DNA of 64,000 bases from Leptospira jelokensis. Its GTDB lineage: Bacteria > Spirochaetota > Leptospiria > Leptospirales > Leptospiraceae. The position numbers and the translations under genes were made by a program. The stretch lies in contig NZ_RQGH01000008.1 of the NCBI RefSeq assembly GCF_004769635.1, forward strand, positions 1 through 64,000. The letters are read 5' to 3'. Shown in pieces: positions 27,930 through 36,282 of this stretch (within the stretch, counting starts at the first letter, position 1; each line of letters begins with the position of its first letter). Under the pieces are notes generated by a model. It made no database searches and was not told the origin of the DNA. It was given only the letters and a program-made list of their open reading frames with translations.

Positions 27930-28454
27930 TTGATTTTAACTGGTAAAGAAATTTTGAAACGATTGGGTTCTGATATAAAAATTGAACCCTATGATGAAAC
28001 ACTTTTAAATCCCAATTCTTATAACTTACGATTACACGAAGATCTTTTGGTTTATTCGGAATTTCCTTTGGATATGAAAAAACCAAATCCAGTGGAAACA
28101 TTAAAAATTCCTGAAGAAGGTTTATTATTAGAACCTGGAAAGTTGTATCTCGGTAGAACGATTGAATTTACGGAAACTCATAATTTAGTACCAATGTTAG
28201 AAGGTCGTTCTTCCATTGGCAGACTCGGTATGTTTGTTCACATTACAGCTGGGTTTGGTGATGTTGGGTTTAAAGGATTTTGGACATTGGAAATCCAAGT
28301 GACTCATCCATTACGCGTGTATTCTGGAGTACAAATTTGCCAAATCTTTTACCATACGGTAGAAGGTGAGATTAGTGAATATAAATCTGGAAAGTACCAA
28401 GCGAACCAAGGAATCCAACCTTCCTTGTTGTACAAAGATTTTGAGAAAAAATAA
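27930..28454 (+). CDS. dcd: dCTP deaminase
   Basis: A 174-residue trimeric dUTPase-superfamily enzyme. RSSIGRLG is the phosphate-binding motif, HITAGFGDVGFKG follows, and WTLEI carries the catalytic glutamate. It deaminates dCTP to dUTP (or dUMP in bifunctional forms) to feed thymidylate synthesis. The start is TTG, with AAGGGAG about eight bases upstream, just after the hydratase stop codon. An imperfect hairpin follows at 28471-28510. Confidence 0.92.
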   Translation: MILTGKEILKRLGSDIKIEPYDETLLNPNSYNLRLHEDLLVYSEFPLDMKKPNPVETLKIPEEGLLLEPGKLYLGRTIEFTETHNLVPMLEGRSSIGRLGMFVHITAGFGDVGFKGFWTLEIQVTHPLRVYSGVQICQIFYHTVEGEISEYKSGKYQANQGIQPSLLYKDFEKK

Positions 28455-28470
28455 GATTTAGTTCTACTAA

Positions 28471-28510
28471 CAAACGTTACCTGCCAGCCAACTTGGTCGG
28501 CAGGTGTTTG
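28471..28510. terminator. Hairpin between convergent genes
   Basis: Outer arms CAAAC/GTTTG and inner arms CCTGCC/GGCAGG with a short A/T-containing loop lie between the convergent dcd and DUF2147 genes. No long T-tract follows on either strand, so termination strength is uncertain; it could serve both directions. Confidence 0.5.
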
Positions 28511-28520
28511 ATCAATTCAA

Positions 28521-29045
28521 TTATTTTTTAGATTTAAATGTACAATCCCAACGAGGGTCATCTAAGTTCATAGAACCAAGTTTCACCCAATTATTGGTTT
28601 TTCCAATGAAGGTAATGGAACAGAGTGTTCCTTTTAGATCCAATCTGTTACCACCTTCTAAGGCAGTGAATTTTCCACAGTATGTTTTACCATCACGTGG
28701 GTTGTAAATTCGTCCGTTTTTATAAACACCTTCACCAACATAATCAAAACCAGTGATGAAAACCATTCCTAAATTAGGACGAGTTCTGAGTTTCGGATCT
28801 TCGTTATTGTGGTCCAAGTAAGGAGTACCAGGAACTCCCTTGTCTTTGTCTTTTTCTGGGTATGCGTTGTCTTTGATACAAACTGTTTTTCCGCAGTATT
28901 TATCTCCACACTTGAAGATTTCGATGACGGAATCTTTTTCTGGTGGAAGGTATCTTCCTAAAGCCACATCGGCATCTTGCGCGAGTAATGCAGTACTAGA
29001 GAGTAGTACGATTGCCCATACACTGAATACAATTCTTAAATTCAT
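28521..29045 (-). CDS. DUF2147 exported protein
   Basis: A 174-residue protein with a signal peptide ending near residue 22 (STALLAQ). It has the DUF2147 pattern: G-x-Y-x-PEKDSVIEIF, a CGDKYCGK cysteine pair, FITGFDYVGEGVYKNGRIYNPRDGKTY and a C-terminal beta segment. The fold is probably a lipocalin-like periplasmic barrel; function unknown. AAGGATCTGT before the ATG is a good ribosome site. Monocistronic. Confidence 0.82.
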   Translation of the reverse strand: MNLRIVFSVWAIVLLSSTALLAQDADVALGRYLPPEKDSVIEIFKCGDKYCGKTVCIKDNAYPEKDKDKGVPGTPYLDHNNEDPKLRTRPNLGMVFITGFDYVGEGVYKNGRIYNPRDGKTYCGKFTALEGGNRLDLKGTLCSITFIGKTNNWVKLGSMNLDDPRWDCTFKSKK

Positions 29046-29125
29046 ACAGATCCTTATTCTAAAAAATGGATTCGCTTATTTTGTCAGAATTTGAAATCTA
29101 TGGCAAGCTGGATTTTTTAAAATAA

Positions 29126-29153
29126 AACAAGCCTCAATCAATTGAGGCTTGTT
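29126..29153 (-). terminator. Intrinsic terminator overlapping the phosphatase stop codon
   Basis: Perfect 13-base arms (AACAAGCCTCAAT/ATTGAGGCTTGTT) with a two-base centre, followed on the minus strand by a T-rich run. The stop codon of the SpoIIE gene (29138-29140) lies in the hairpin loop and arm. Confidence 0.85.
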
Positions 29154-32100
29154 GCTTTTTCTAATAATTTTGAAAGTTTGACCACGTTTTTGTTTGTCGG
29201 ATCAATGGATTGGGCTCTTGTCACATAAGTAAGAGCTCGGTCTACATTGCCTAACAACCGGCTTACATCGGCCAAATTGATCAAGTTTTGGAAATTTTCA
29301 GGTTCGTGTTTGAGGGCTTCTTGTGCGGCTTTTAACGCACGTTCATAATTCCCGAGTTTTTTCTCGGACATAGCGAGGTAATACCAATACTCACCCGAGC
29401 CTTCGTTCTCTTTTAAGAATTCAGTTAAAACTTTTGCAGCGATATCATACTCTTTGCCTTTGTAACTGACGAGTCCAAGGAACTTATTGAGTTTTTGGTT
29501 GTACGGATCGGCAAGGAATGCTTTTTTCATTACCGTAATGGCACGTTCGATTTCACCATTTTGGTAAAGGGCTTTTCCTTCTTCAAAGGCACCCGCTGTT
29601 GTGAGCGCTTCGTCCCAATCATCACCTGGGGTATCAAAAAAGTCATCAATTGGTTGTTGGGATAAATCATCTTTTGTTTGTGCGTGATGGATAGGTGTTT
29701 TTTCACTTTTGAAGACAACACTTAACATGGAGATATCATCTGTGATATCTCCTGCGTTTTTCACAAGCCTTTCCACTTCGTATATGTCTCCATCAGACTC
29801 TTCTACAAAACGTAAAACCAATGTTTCATCTTCGTTGATGGTTCGAACATCTTCGTCAGGAGTTAGGTCGATATCATCCCGACCATCCGAACCTAAGATG
29901 AGTTGGTCACCAGGAAGTAACTGGAAAGTTTGTACTTCAAATGGATACTCTGAATCAAGTCCTAGTTTTCTGAGTTTTAATTCGCTTTCGATAAAACTAG
30001 CTTTGCCGTCACGGTATAAAATGCTGTAAGGGTGTTCTGCATTAAAATACCAAACTTTACCTGTTTCATCATCAATGAGCATGACTGTGGCTGAGATCAC
30101 CATGGTTCCACTAAAGGATTTGAATACGGCATTTACTTCTTCATAAACATCGGTTAGCCATTCTTCAGGTGTTCTGTTTAAAATTCGTTTGTTTCCCGCA
30201 GAACGAGCCATAATGGAGTTCATCACAACTCCCATAACGAGAGATCCACCGGCACCTTGCATGGATTTTCCCATCGCATCTCCGTTCATCACCATCGTGT
30301 AACGTCGGAAGTCGTCAGGTTTTCCTAATTTTAAGTTTCCTGTGATACAAATATCTCCACCGAGGTCTCCCGTTTTATTTCGGAATTCAAAGGTTTTCTT
30401 TTGGTGAACAAAAAAATCACATCGGATATTTTCCGATTTATTCGCGTTGAAGAACAAAGGTTTGGCGAGTAAGGATGTTAAGAAGTAATCACCATCTTGT
30501 TGTACTTTCAAACGGTGGATTTCATCCATTTTTTCTTGTAGTTCTTTGGTTCTTTCTTTTACCTTTTCTTCTAGGTTCTCTGCATAATCTTGTAGTTCTC
30601 GCCTTGCATCTCGGATAGAGGAAACCATGCCGTTAAAGGACTCTGCCAAATATCCAATTTCATCGTTTACCTTAATCGGAACTTCTACTTCTAAATTCCC
30701 TTGGTTTACTTTTTCAACCCCGGCAAGGAGTGCATACAGTGGATTGACAAGTGCTGATCGGAAGAATAGAGGGAATACAACCAATAGGACAATCATCACA
30801 ATGGCAAGGATCACTAACTCTAGTTTTGCCGATTTGTGCATGTAGTTTCTATAATCGCGATAATTAAAACCTACTTCACGATTGATTTTCTTTTTTGCAT
30901 CATACGTCATATAAGCTACGTAATGCGAAAGTCCGTCTAAATCTTTTCGATAATGGCGAGTTAAGTCAGGTTTGAAATAACGGAAATATTTTAACATTTC
31001 CACTTTTAAGTCCCGACCAGAAATTTCTTTTCCATCCCATTTACATTCGTTCACATGTTTCAAAATGGAGTCGCGGAAGGTATCCACATTTTTCACTTTT
31101 TCGATGTATTTGACACCTTCTTCGCAGAAATCTTCAGGATCAATGTCAGCCAATTTGTTGGTATTGATAAACGTTCTTTTGTTCAGTTTTTCAATGAGTT
31201 TGGATACTTCCGCTTTGAGTTCTTTGCCTTCTAAATCTCCATTTTCTTCTAGGAAATTCAAAATTGCATTTTTATAACCTTCAAAGTAATAAGGAGTTTT
31301 TCCAAGAATTACTTTTATTGAACTTCTGTAATCAGCTTCGTTAATCGTTAAAACTTCATCATACAATGCAGTATTGTATAAGTCAGCTTGGACAAGAGGT
31401 AAGTCCAAAGTTACATTTGTGGGAAGGTATGCCTTTTTTAAATTTTGTCCATTGGAATCATATTCGATCACAAAGACAATGTCCTTTGACCTTTCCCCAC
31501 CCTCCGCAACCCGAAGTGCTTTTTGGATTGCCGTGTTGTCGTAAGAGAGTTCTTTTTCTTGGTCCACCAAATACGAAAAAGCTTGCATGATGAGTAGGAT
31601 AGTCACAAACGAAATCCCGACAATTTTCACCATAAATGTGGTACGTTCTATACTATTGTTGATAAATGTAATGGTGATGATAAAAAATGAAAACGTGAAA
31701 GTTAATACAATGGCTGTTAAATATGTAGAACGTTCCATTGCACCATCACGGCTCATCACATTTGTCAAATTTGGAACAACAGCTGCAATTAACCCAGCAA
31801 TCATAATGACAAAGAGTGTACTTCGTTTGTCTTTCTCAACATTGATCAGTCTGTAGGTAGGTAATGCGATAAAATTGATAAAAGAATACCCTGCGATGAA
31901 TAAACTAAGGATCCGACTTGCTCCTTCTGAATTAAAATCCCAGTGGTGTGCAGTGAAGTGGTATTTTCGTTCACCTTGTGATACACTAACCAAAAACCAA
32001 AGGACAACAACTACAGCAACTGCGTAAGAAACTGCTTGGATGATGTTTGCTGCTTTTGCATTTCGGTTGTCAGGGAAACGAAAGAAGTATTGTCCAAAGT

Positions 32101-32362
32101 GGATGATACCAAAGATGATGATCCCACCTGTCATCCAGCGGTGGTAAGAGGCTATAGGATGATAATAAAAGGCTCCAAGCAGATAACCCAGTTGGAAAAG
32201 AGCTAAAAACAGACATGCTAAAGCAAGGTGTTTGGTGGCGACAGTTTTGTCTTTGAGAGAGAAGAAGAATGTCGACAAGACCGCAAGGAGGACAGTGACA
32301 ATTAAACTACCGAATGTATAATAATTTGTTAGTATGTGGTCAACGGATAAGGTGCTTTCCAT
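29138..32362 (-). CDS. Membrane SpoIIE-type PP2C phosphatase with HAMP and TPR domains
   Basis: A 1074-residue protein. About seven or eight membrane helices (residues 15-270) come first, then a large extracytoplasmic region (about 280-530), a further helix and a HAMP domain (NPLYALLAGVEKVNQGN...). A coiled coil follows to about 640, then a PP2C phosphatase domain (GGDI, NGDAMGKSMQGAGG, LGSDGRDD, DDIS, about 650-920), and 3-4 TPRs from about 955. Metal-binding aspartates are present, so it should be active on a phospho-STAS or similar target. The sensor input is unknown. It ends in an intrinsic terminator. Confidence 0.88.
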   Translation of the reverse strand: MESTLSVDHILTNYYTFGSLIVTVLLAVLSTFFFSLKDKTVATKHLALACLFLALFQLGYLLGAFYYHPIASYHRWMTGGIIIFGIIHFGQYFFRFPDNRNAKAANIIQAVSYAVAVVVVLWFLVSVSQGERKYHFTAHHWDFNSEGASRILSLFIAGYSFINFIALPTYRLINVEKDKRSTLFVIMIAGLIAAVVPNLTNVMSRDGAMERSTYLTAIVLTFTFSFFIITITFINNSIERTTFMVKIVGISFVTILLIMQAFSYLVDQEKELSYDNTAIQKALRVAEGGERSKDIVFVIEYDSNGQNLKKAYLPTNVTLDLPLVQADLYNTALYDEVLTINEADYRSSIKVILGKTPYYFEGYKNAILNFLEENGDLEGKELKAEVSKLIEKLNKRTFINTNKLADIDPEDFCEEGVKYIEKVKNVDTFRDSILKHVNECKWDGKEISGRDLKVEMLKYFRYFKPDLTRHYRKDLDGLSHYVAYMTYDAKKKINREVGFNYRDYRNYMHKSAKLELVILAIVMIVLLVVFPLFFRSALVNPLYALLAGVEKVNQGNLEVEVPIKVNDEIGYLAESFNGMVSSIRDARRELQDYAENLEEKVKERTKELQEKMDEIHRLKVQQDGDYFLTSLLAKPLFFNANKSENIRCDFFVHQKKTFEFRNKTGDLGGDICITGNLKLGKPDDFRRYTMVMNGDAMGKSMQGAGGSLVMGVVMNSIMARSAGNKRILNRTPEEWLTDVYEEVNAVFKSFSGTMVISATVMLIDDETGKVWYFNAEHPYSILYRDGKASFIESELKLRKLGLDSEYPFEVQTFQLLPGDQLILGSDGRDDIDLTPDEDVRTINEDETLVLRFVEESDGDIYEVERLVKNAGDITDDISMLSVVFKSEKTPIHHAQTKDDLSQQPIDDFFDTPGDDWDEALTTAGAFEEGKALYQNGEIERAITVMKKAFLADPYNQKLNKFLGLVSYKGKEYDIAAKVLTEFLKENEGSGEYWYYLAMSEKKLGNYERALKAAQEALKHEPENFQNLINLADVSRLLGNVDRALTYVTRAQSIDPTNKNVVKLSKLLEKATSLN

Positions 32363-32437
32363 AGGGTCTTCTAGATGTGAATTTAATACGAAATCGTAAC
32401 AGGGGAAAATGTGAAATCAATCCATTTTCCACTCACC

Positions 32438-32470
32438 CCGAGCAAATCAGAACTGTACTTTTTTGCTCGG
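32438..32470 (-). terminator. Hairpin downstream of rlpA-like gene
   Basis: Arms CCGAGCAAA/TTTGCTCGG with a 15-base loop lie 17 bases beyond the rlpA-like stop codon, before the SpoIIE gene. No clear T-tract follows, so it may act as a partial terminator or mRNA end stabiliser. Confidence 0.5.
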
Positions 32471-32486
32471 AGGAAAGGGGAAATGG

Positions 32487-33362
32487 CTAACGGGTTGCGA
32501 TAAAACAATCAATCCCGTCGTATTTTAACTTTGACTTGAGTGATTCAGCCTTGGCTCGGTCTGAAAAATCACCAACTTGAACGACGTATTTTCCATCTCT
32601 CGGAGTCACAAACACGTTTTGGTTGTATTCAGACTTGATGGTTTCTTGGTATTTGATTGCTCTTTCTTTTTCTTGGAAGACACCTACTTGGACCGTAAAT
32701 CCTTTTCCTGCTGCAATTGGTTTTGCCACTCCAGGTTTTACGGGAGTCAATTTTTCAGGTTTTGCTGGAGTATCGTCCAAAAGGTCGGCATCATCTAAAT
32801 CATCCGCCAGTTCTTCTTCCCCTTTTTTAAGGACTTTGATCCCAACTTTGGTGATCCCTTTGTCTTTGAATTCTAAGATTTCAGCGGTTTTTTCCGAGAC
32901 ATCCACAATCCTTTCATCCACAAAAGGCCCTCGATCGTTGATACGAACAACAGCTTCTTTTTGGTTTTCTAAGTTTTGGATTTTGACTACAGTTCCAATC
33001 GGTAAGGTTCTATGTGCACCTGTCATCTTCATCCGATCAAAAGGTTCCCCACTTGCTGTAGGACGGCCTTGGAATTTTTGTCCGTACCAAGAAGAAAGTC
33101 CCACTTCATCAAACTGAGTGGTTGGTTTTTTCGTAGGTAATTCCACGGGTGCCACTGCGACATTGGGTTTGGATTTTGCATCCAAATCGTCCATAATGGA
33201 CCTTGCCACTGGGTCATTTGACCCGGATGATTTCGATTTTTGTGAACGTTCGAAGAAAATATCTTCTGGGTCACCAGAAGCACTATAATCCCTTCGCGTC
33301 GCATCTGCAGAAGTGCAGGACACGAACCACAATACAATGGTGATGAATATGAGCCTTTGCAT
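32487..33362 (-). CDS. rlpA: RlpA-like lipoprotein with SPOR domain
   Basis: About 291 residues from ATG 33362, with AAAGGGGA just upstream; longer frames to 33557 lack a signal. The signal ends at WFVSC. The double-psi beta-barrel (about 95-185) has the RlpA pattern GLSSWYGQKFQGRPTASGE, HRTLPIGT, VRINDRGPF. An acidic linker leads to a C-terminal SPOR domain (GKGFTVQVGVF...VQVGDFSD), which binds denuded septal glycan. Likely a peptidoglycan lytic transglycosylase acting at division sites. Confidence 0.9.
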   Translation of the reverse strand: MQRLIFITIVLWFVSCTSADATRRDYSASGDPEDIFFERSQKSKSSGSNDPVARSIMDDLDAKSKPNVAVAPVELPTKKPTTQFDEVGLSSWYGQKFQGRPTASGEPFDRMKMTGAHRTLPIGTVVKIQNLENQKEAVVRINDRGPFVDERIVDVSEKTAEILEFKDKGITKVGIKVLKKGEEELADDLDDADLLDDTPAKPEKLTPVKPGVAKPIAAGKGFTVQVGVFQEKERAIKYQETIKSEYNQNVFVTPRDGKYVVQVGDFSDRAKAESLKSKLKYDGIDCFIATR

Positions 33363-33471
33363 ATTTTTCCCCTTTCTCTGGACTCTTGTGTGTACCTTTC
33401 GGAAGGTTTTTCCAATCTCCTGATAAAAATTCTTTGGGGGAGAATCGATTCTGAAACGATAATCCCTCTGT

Positions 33472-34377
33472 ATGGCACAGGAAATTTTGGCCCTTTTCAA
33501 TGAAGCAGTGCGTTTGGAGCGGAATGGAGAGTGGGATCGTGCCGAGACCCAATACAAAGTTTTATTAGAAAAAAATCCTGATTACCACTTGGCATTACAG
33601 AACTTAGGTGTGATTTACGCCAAACAAGGAAAACATGCAGATGCCATTCCTCTGTTTTCCAAAGCATACAAGTTACATGCCAATGTAAAAAATTGTTATA
33701 ATTTAGCAGTATCTCTCTATAAACACAACGAAACCGAAAAAGCGATTAGCTTCCTCAAACAAACGTTATCGTTTGAGAAAAAATTCATCTCTGCTCATTT
33801 GCTCTTAGCCCAGGCTTATCAAAAATTGGGAAATGATGAGAAAACTGAAGTGTATTTAAACAATGTCATCAAAATTGAACCGAACCATAAATCAGCTTTA
33901 GGAGGGCTTGCGATGTTTTATTACGAAAGGAATCGTTTTCCAGAAAGTTTAAAAATGATTGAGCGTTATTTGATTTTGTATCCAGGAAATGCTCAGTTAA
34001 AAATCATCCAATCTGAAATCTTAGCCAAACAAGGAAATTACAAAGCATCCGCCAATCTTTTAACAGCAATGGTGAAAGAAGATGTTGGTTTTACTCATTT
34101 TAATGAAACCTTACAATCTTCATGGCAAGAAGAGGATGCGATCGCAAAGGAAAGTTTGGAAAGGATCCAATCAAAAGCGAAAAAGAAATTAAAAGAATTC
34201 AAAACCAAGTTAGAACTTTCCAAGGAAAATCCTGATGAATTTTCTCCACCCGACCCCCAAGAGGCACTAGACCTAAGTTTGTTGTATCTTTTCAATGGAA
34301 ACCCAGAAAAAGCGATGCAATATTTGGTATTTGCCCAAAAGATGAAGGAAAAATCAGATTCTGACGGAACTTCTTAA
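33472..34377 (+). CDS. TPR-repeat protein
   Basis: A 301-residue soluble protein with about five TPRs over residues 5-195 (for example EWDRAETQYKVLLEKNPDYHLALQNLG and following units with the 34-residue period). The helical C-terminal part carries a coiled coil rich in K/E. There is no enzymatic domain; it acts as a protein-protein scaffold. GATAAT sits only a few bases before the ATG and no Shine-Dalgarno is visible, so the mRNA may be leaderless. A second TPR gene follows. Confidence 0.8.
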   Translation: MAQEILALFNEAVRLERNGEWDRAETQYKVLLEKNPDYHLALQNLGVIYAKQGKHADAIPLFSKAYKLHANVKNCYNLAVSLYKHNETEKAISFLKQTLSFEKKFISAHLLLAQAYQKLGNDEKTEVYLNNVIKIEPNHKSALGGLAMFYYERNRFPESLKMIERYLILYPGNAQLKIIQSEILAKQGNYKASANLLTAMVKEDVGFTHFNETLQSSWQEEDAIAKESLERIQSKAKKKLKEFKTKLELSKENPDEFSPPDPQEALDLSLLYLFNGNPEKAMQYLVFAQKMKEKSDSDGTS

Positions 34378-34378
34378 C

Positions 34379-35302
34379 TTGAGACATCGTATCCCATACT
34401 TTCCATTTTTAGTCTTATTATTTCTTTTGGGTAGCTGCCGTTATCCAATTGCAAAACAAGATGCCATCGAGTCCGACACTTTATTTTTAGAAACCAGTCA
34501 TCCAAATGCAAAGCAGTGCAACGACGATGCCATCCGATTGACAAAATCAATCCAATTGGATATTGCTTCTGCGACTTGGGAATCTTGTTTAGTATCGAAT
34601 CCGAATGAAGTGGTAGTCCATCTGAATCGATTAAGGTTCTATTACCTTTTGGAAGAATATGAAACCTTTAAACAAAAGGTAGCAAAAGAATCACCTTCGC
34701 GAAGTTCGGTGACATACCAATCTATTTTAAAAGAATTAGACCAAAGGCTCCGTTATGAAGAAAAAGTGATATTACTTGATGCACTTTCCCGTGTGAAAGG
34801 TTGGGAATTGTATGCCTATGAAGAATTGGCTTATTATTACTTGCAAGCCGGGAATTTTGTTTATGCGGAAGGTTATTTCAATCAAATTTTAGAAGCCGTT
34901 CCGTTTCATGAAAATGCACTTTATGGGATGAGTGATATCCAAATCCACAAGGGGAATTGGTATAGTTTATTGGATTATGCAAAGTCATTAGAATTATCTG
35001 CCAAAAAGAATAAAGAATACCACTACTACTTTTTAAAAGGGAATTATGAATTGGGTCGGTATGACGTTGCACTTAAGTGGGCTGAATCTGCTTCCGCCAA
35101 CGAAAAAACAGAAATCCATTTTTTAGAACTTTGGAGGGATACACTGCTTGTGTTAAAAGACCATCCAAAATGGGAAACCTTATTGCCTTATTATCGAAAG
35201 GCAAAAGAGAAAGGATATTCGGTCCCTGAATCTGTGTTTTTCCCTACCCTTTCAAAAGAAGGAAAAGATGTGAGAAAAGCAGTCCGTTCGGGCAGGAGTT
35301 AA
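34379..35302 (+). CDS. TPR-like lipoprotein
   Basis: A 307-residue protein starting at a TTG two bases after the previous stop codon. The signal ends LLGSC. The mature part is helical with TPR-like pairs (YAYEELAYYYLQAGNFVYAEG, PFHENALYGMSDIQIHKGN). It is probably anchored to the periplasmic face and paired with the cytoplasmic TPR protein. No Pfam family is certain. Cotranscription is very likely from the spacing. Confidence 0.7.
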   Translation: MRHRIPYFPFLVLLFLLGSCRYPIAKQDAIESDTLFLETSHPNAKQCNDDAIRLTKSIQLDIASATWESCLVSNPNEVVVHLNRLRFYYLLEEYETFKQKVAKESPSRSSVTYQSILKELDQRLRYEEKVILLDALSRVKGWELYAYEELAYYYLQAGNFVYAEGYFNQILEAVPFHENALYGMSDIQIHKGNWYSLLDYAKSLELSAKKNKEYHYYFLKGNYELGRYDVALKWAESASANEKTEIHFLELWRDTLLVLKDHPKWETLLPYYRKAKEKGYSVPESVFFPTLSKEGKDVRKAVRSGRS

Positions 35303-35341
35303 TATTTAAATCCAAGTTTTCTAAAAATAAGATCCAAATTC

Positions 35342-35369
35342 TTGAGATTCATTTTGTAATGAACCTCAA
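35342..35369. terminator. Hairpin between convergent genes
   Basis: TTGAG-A-TTCATT, loop TTGT, AATGAA-C-CTCAA (one mismatch) lies six bases past the dihydropteroate synthase stop codon and 40 bases past the TPR lipoprotein. A bidirectional terminator is likely, with only short A/T runs on each side. Confidence 0.55.
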
Positions 35370-35374
35370 AAATT

Positions 35375-36190
35375 TCATTCATGTTCTTGGCATAAGTTCC
35401 AAATTTTTTCTGCTTGTCTCAGCTTAAGGACGTTATGCGTCCGAATGTAAGGGATTTTACTTTTTAATAAATGTAATTCGCAAGCCAATGTGGCAAACTC
35501 TCGCTCATCAATCGGTAAATTACCCAATACATTTCCTAAAAAGGATTTTCGAGAAACACTCACCATAAGCTGAGGGAATTCCAATTTTAGAATCTCTATG
35601 TCTTGCAAAACACGAAAAGAAACCATGGGATCTTCGCTCAAAAAAAATCCCATGCCTGGATCGTAACCAATTGCGGATTCTTCGATTCCTAAAGAACACA
35701 ACTCATTTCGTCTATCCCGAAAAAACATTTGGATTTTTTTAATCACTTTTTCTGGTGATATGTTTGATTTGACTTTCGCAATATTTCTGTTATGCGAATG
35801 CATGATGATGAATTTCAGTTCTGGATATTTTTTTGCGTAGGATTTTAGAAATTCACGGTCCCCTTCGTATGTAAAACCCGTAATGTCATTCAAACACCGA
35901 ACACCTGCCTCAATCGCTTTTTTTTGCACATTGGGACGGAAGCTATCCAAACTGATGCGAATGCCTTTTGGGACAAAGTACCGAATGACAGGTTCCACTC
36001 TGTTCCATTCTTCTTCTTCGGTGACAAGTTTTGCGTCGATGTTTGAGGATTGGCCGGAGACATCCAACCAATCAGCACCCTCTTGCAAAAGTTCGATTCC
36101 TTTGGAAATTGCATCGTCTGGGTTTAAATACTTACCTCCGTCACTAAATGAGTCGGTGGTTATGTTTAAGATTCCAAAGATTTCAGCCAT
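35375..36190 (-). CDS. folP: Dihydropteroate synthase-like protein with divergent loops
   Basis: A 271-residue TIM barrel. Recognisable DHPS features are GILNITTDSFSDGG (usually NVTPDSF), NDI, a YDPG motif, VSRKSFLG with the pterin-binding lysine, and RTH near the end. Loop 2, normally GGESTRPG, reads SGQSSNID, and the usual DPGxGFGK lysine is replaced (DPGMGFFL). Pterin-pocket residues are thus kept while the pABA/pyrophosphate loops differ. It may be the housekeeping enzyme or a paralogue; no other folate gene is adjacent. Divergent from the PD40-OmpA gene. Confidence 0.75.
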   Translation of the reverse strand: MAEIFGILNITTDSFSDGGKYLNPDDAISKGIELLQEGADWLDVSGQSSNIDAKLVTEEEEWNRVEPVIRYFVPKGIRISLDSFRPNVQKKAIEAGVRCLNDITGFTYEGDREFLKSYAKKYPELKFIIMHSHNRNIAKVKSNISPEKVIKKIQMFFRDRRNELCSLGIEESAIGYDPGMGFFLSEDPMVSFRVLQDIEILKLEFPQLMVSVSRKSFLGNVLGNLPIDEREFATLACELHLLKSKIPYIRTHNVLKLRQAEKIWNLCQEHE

Positions 36191-36282
36191 GTTTTAGAGG
36201 ATTCCTTGGGATGCTTCCTCTTAAAGCCAAATTTTCCCTTGGCAGAAAATTCCGTTCAGCCGATACATAGGAGAGACGGCAG

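Noticed and set aside
32623..33117. 164-codon plus-strand frame opposite the rlpA-like gene
   Set aside because: Shadow of the RlpA/SPOR coding strand; low-complexity S/F-rich translation with no motif.
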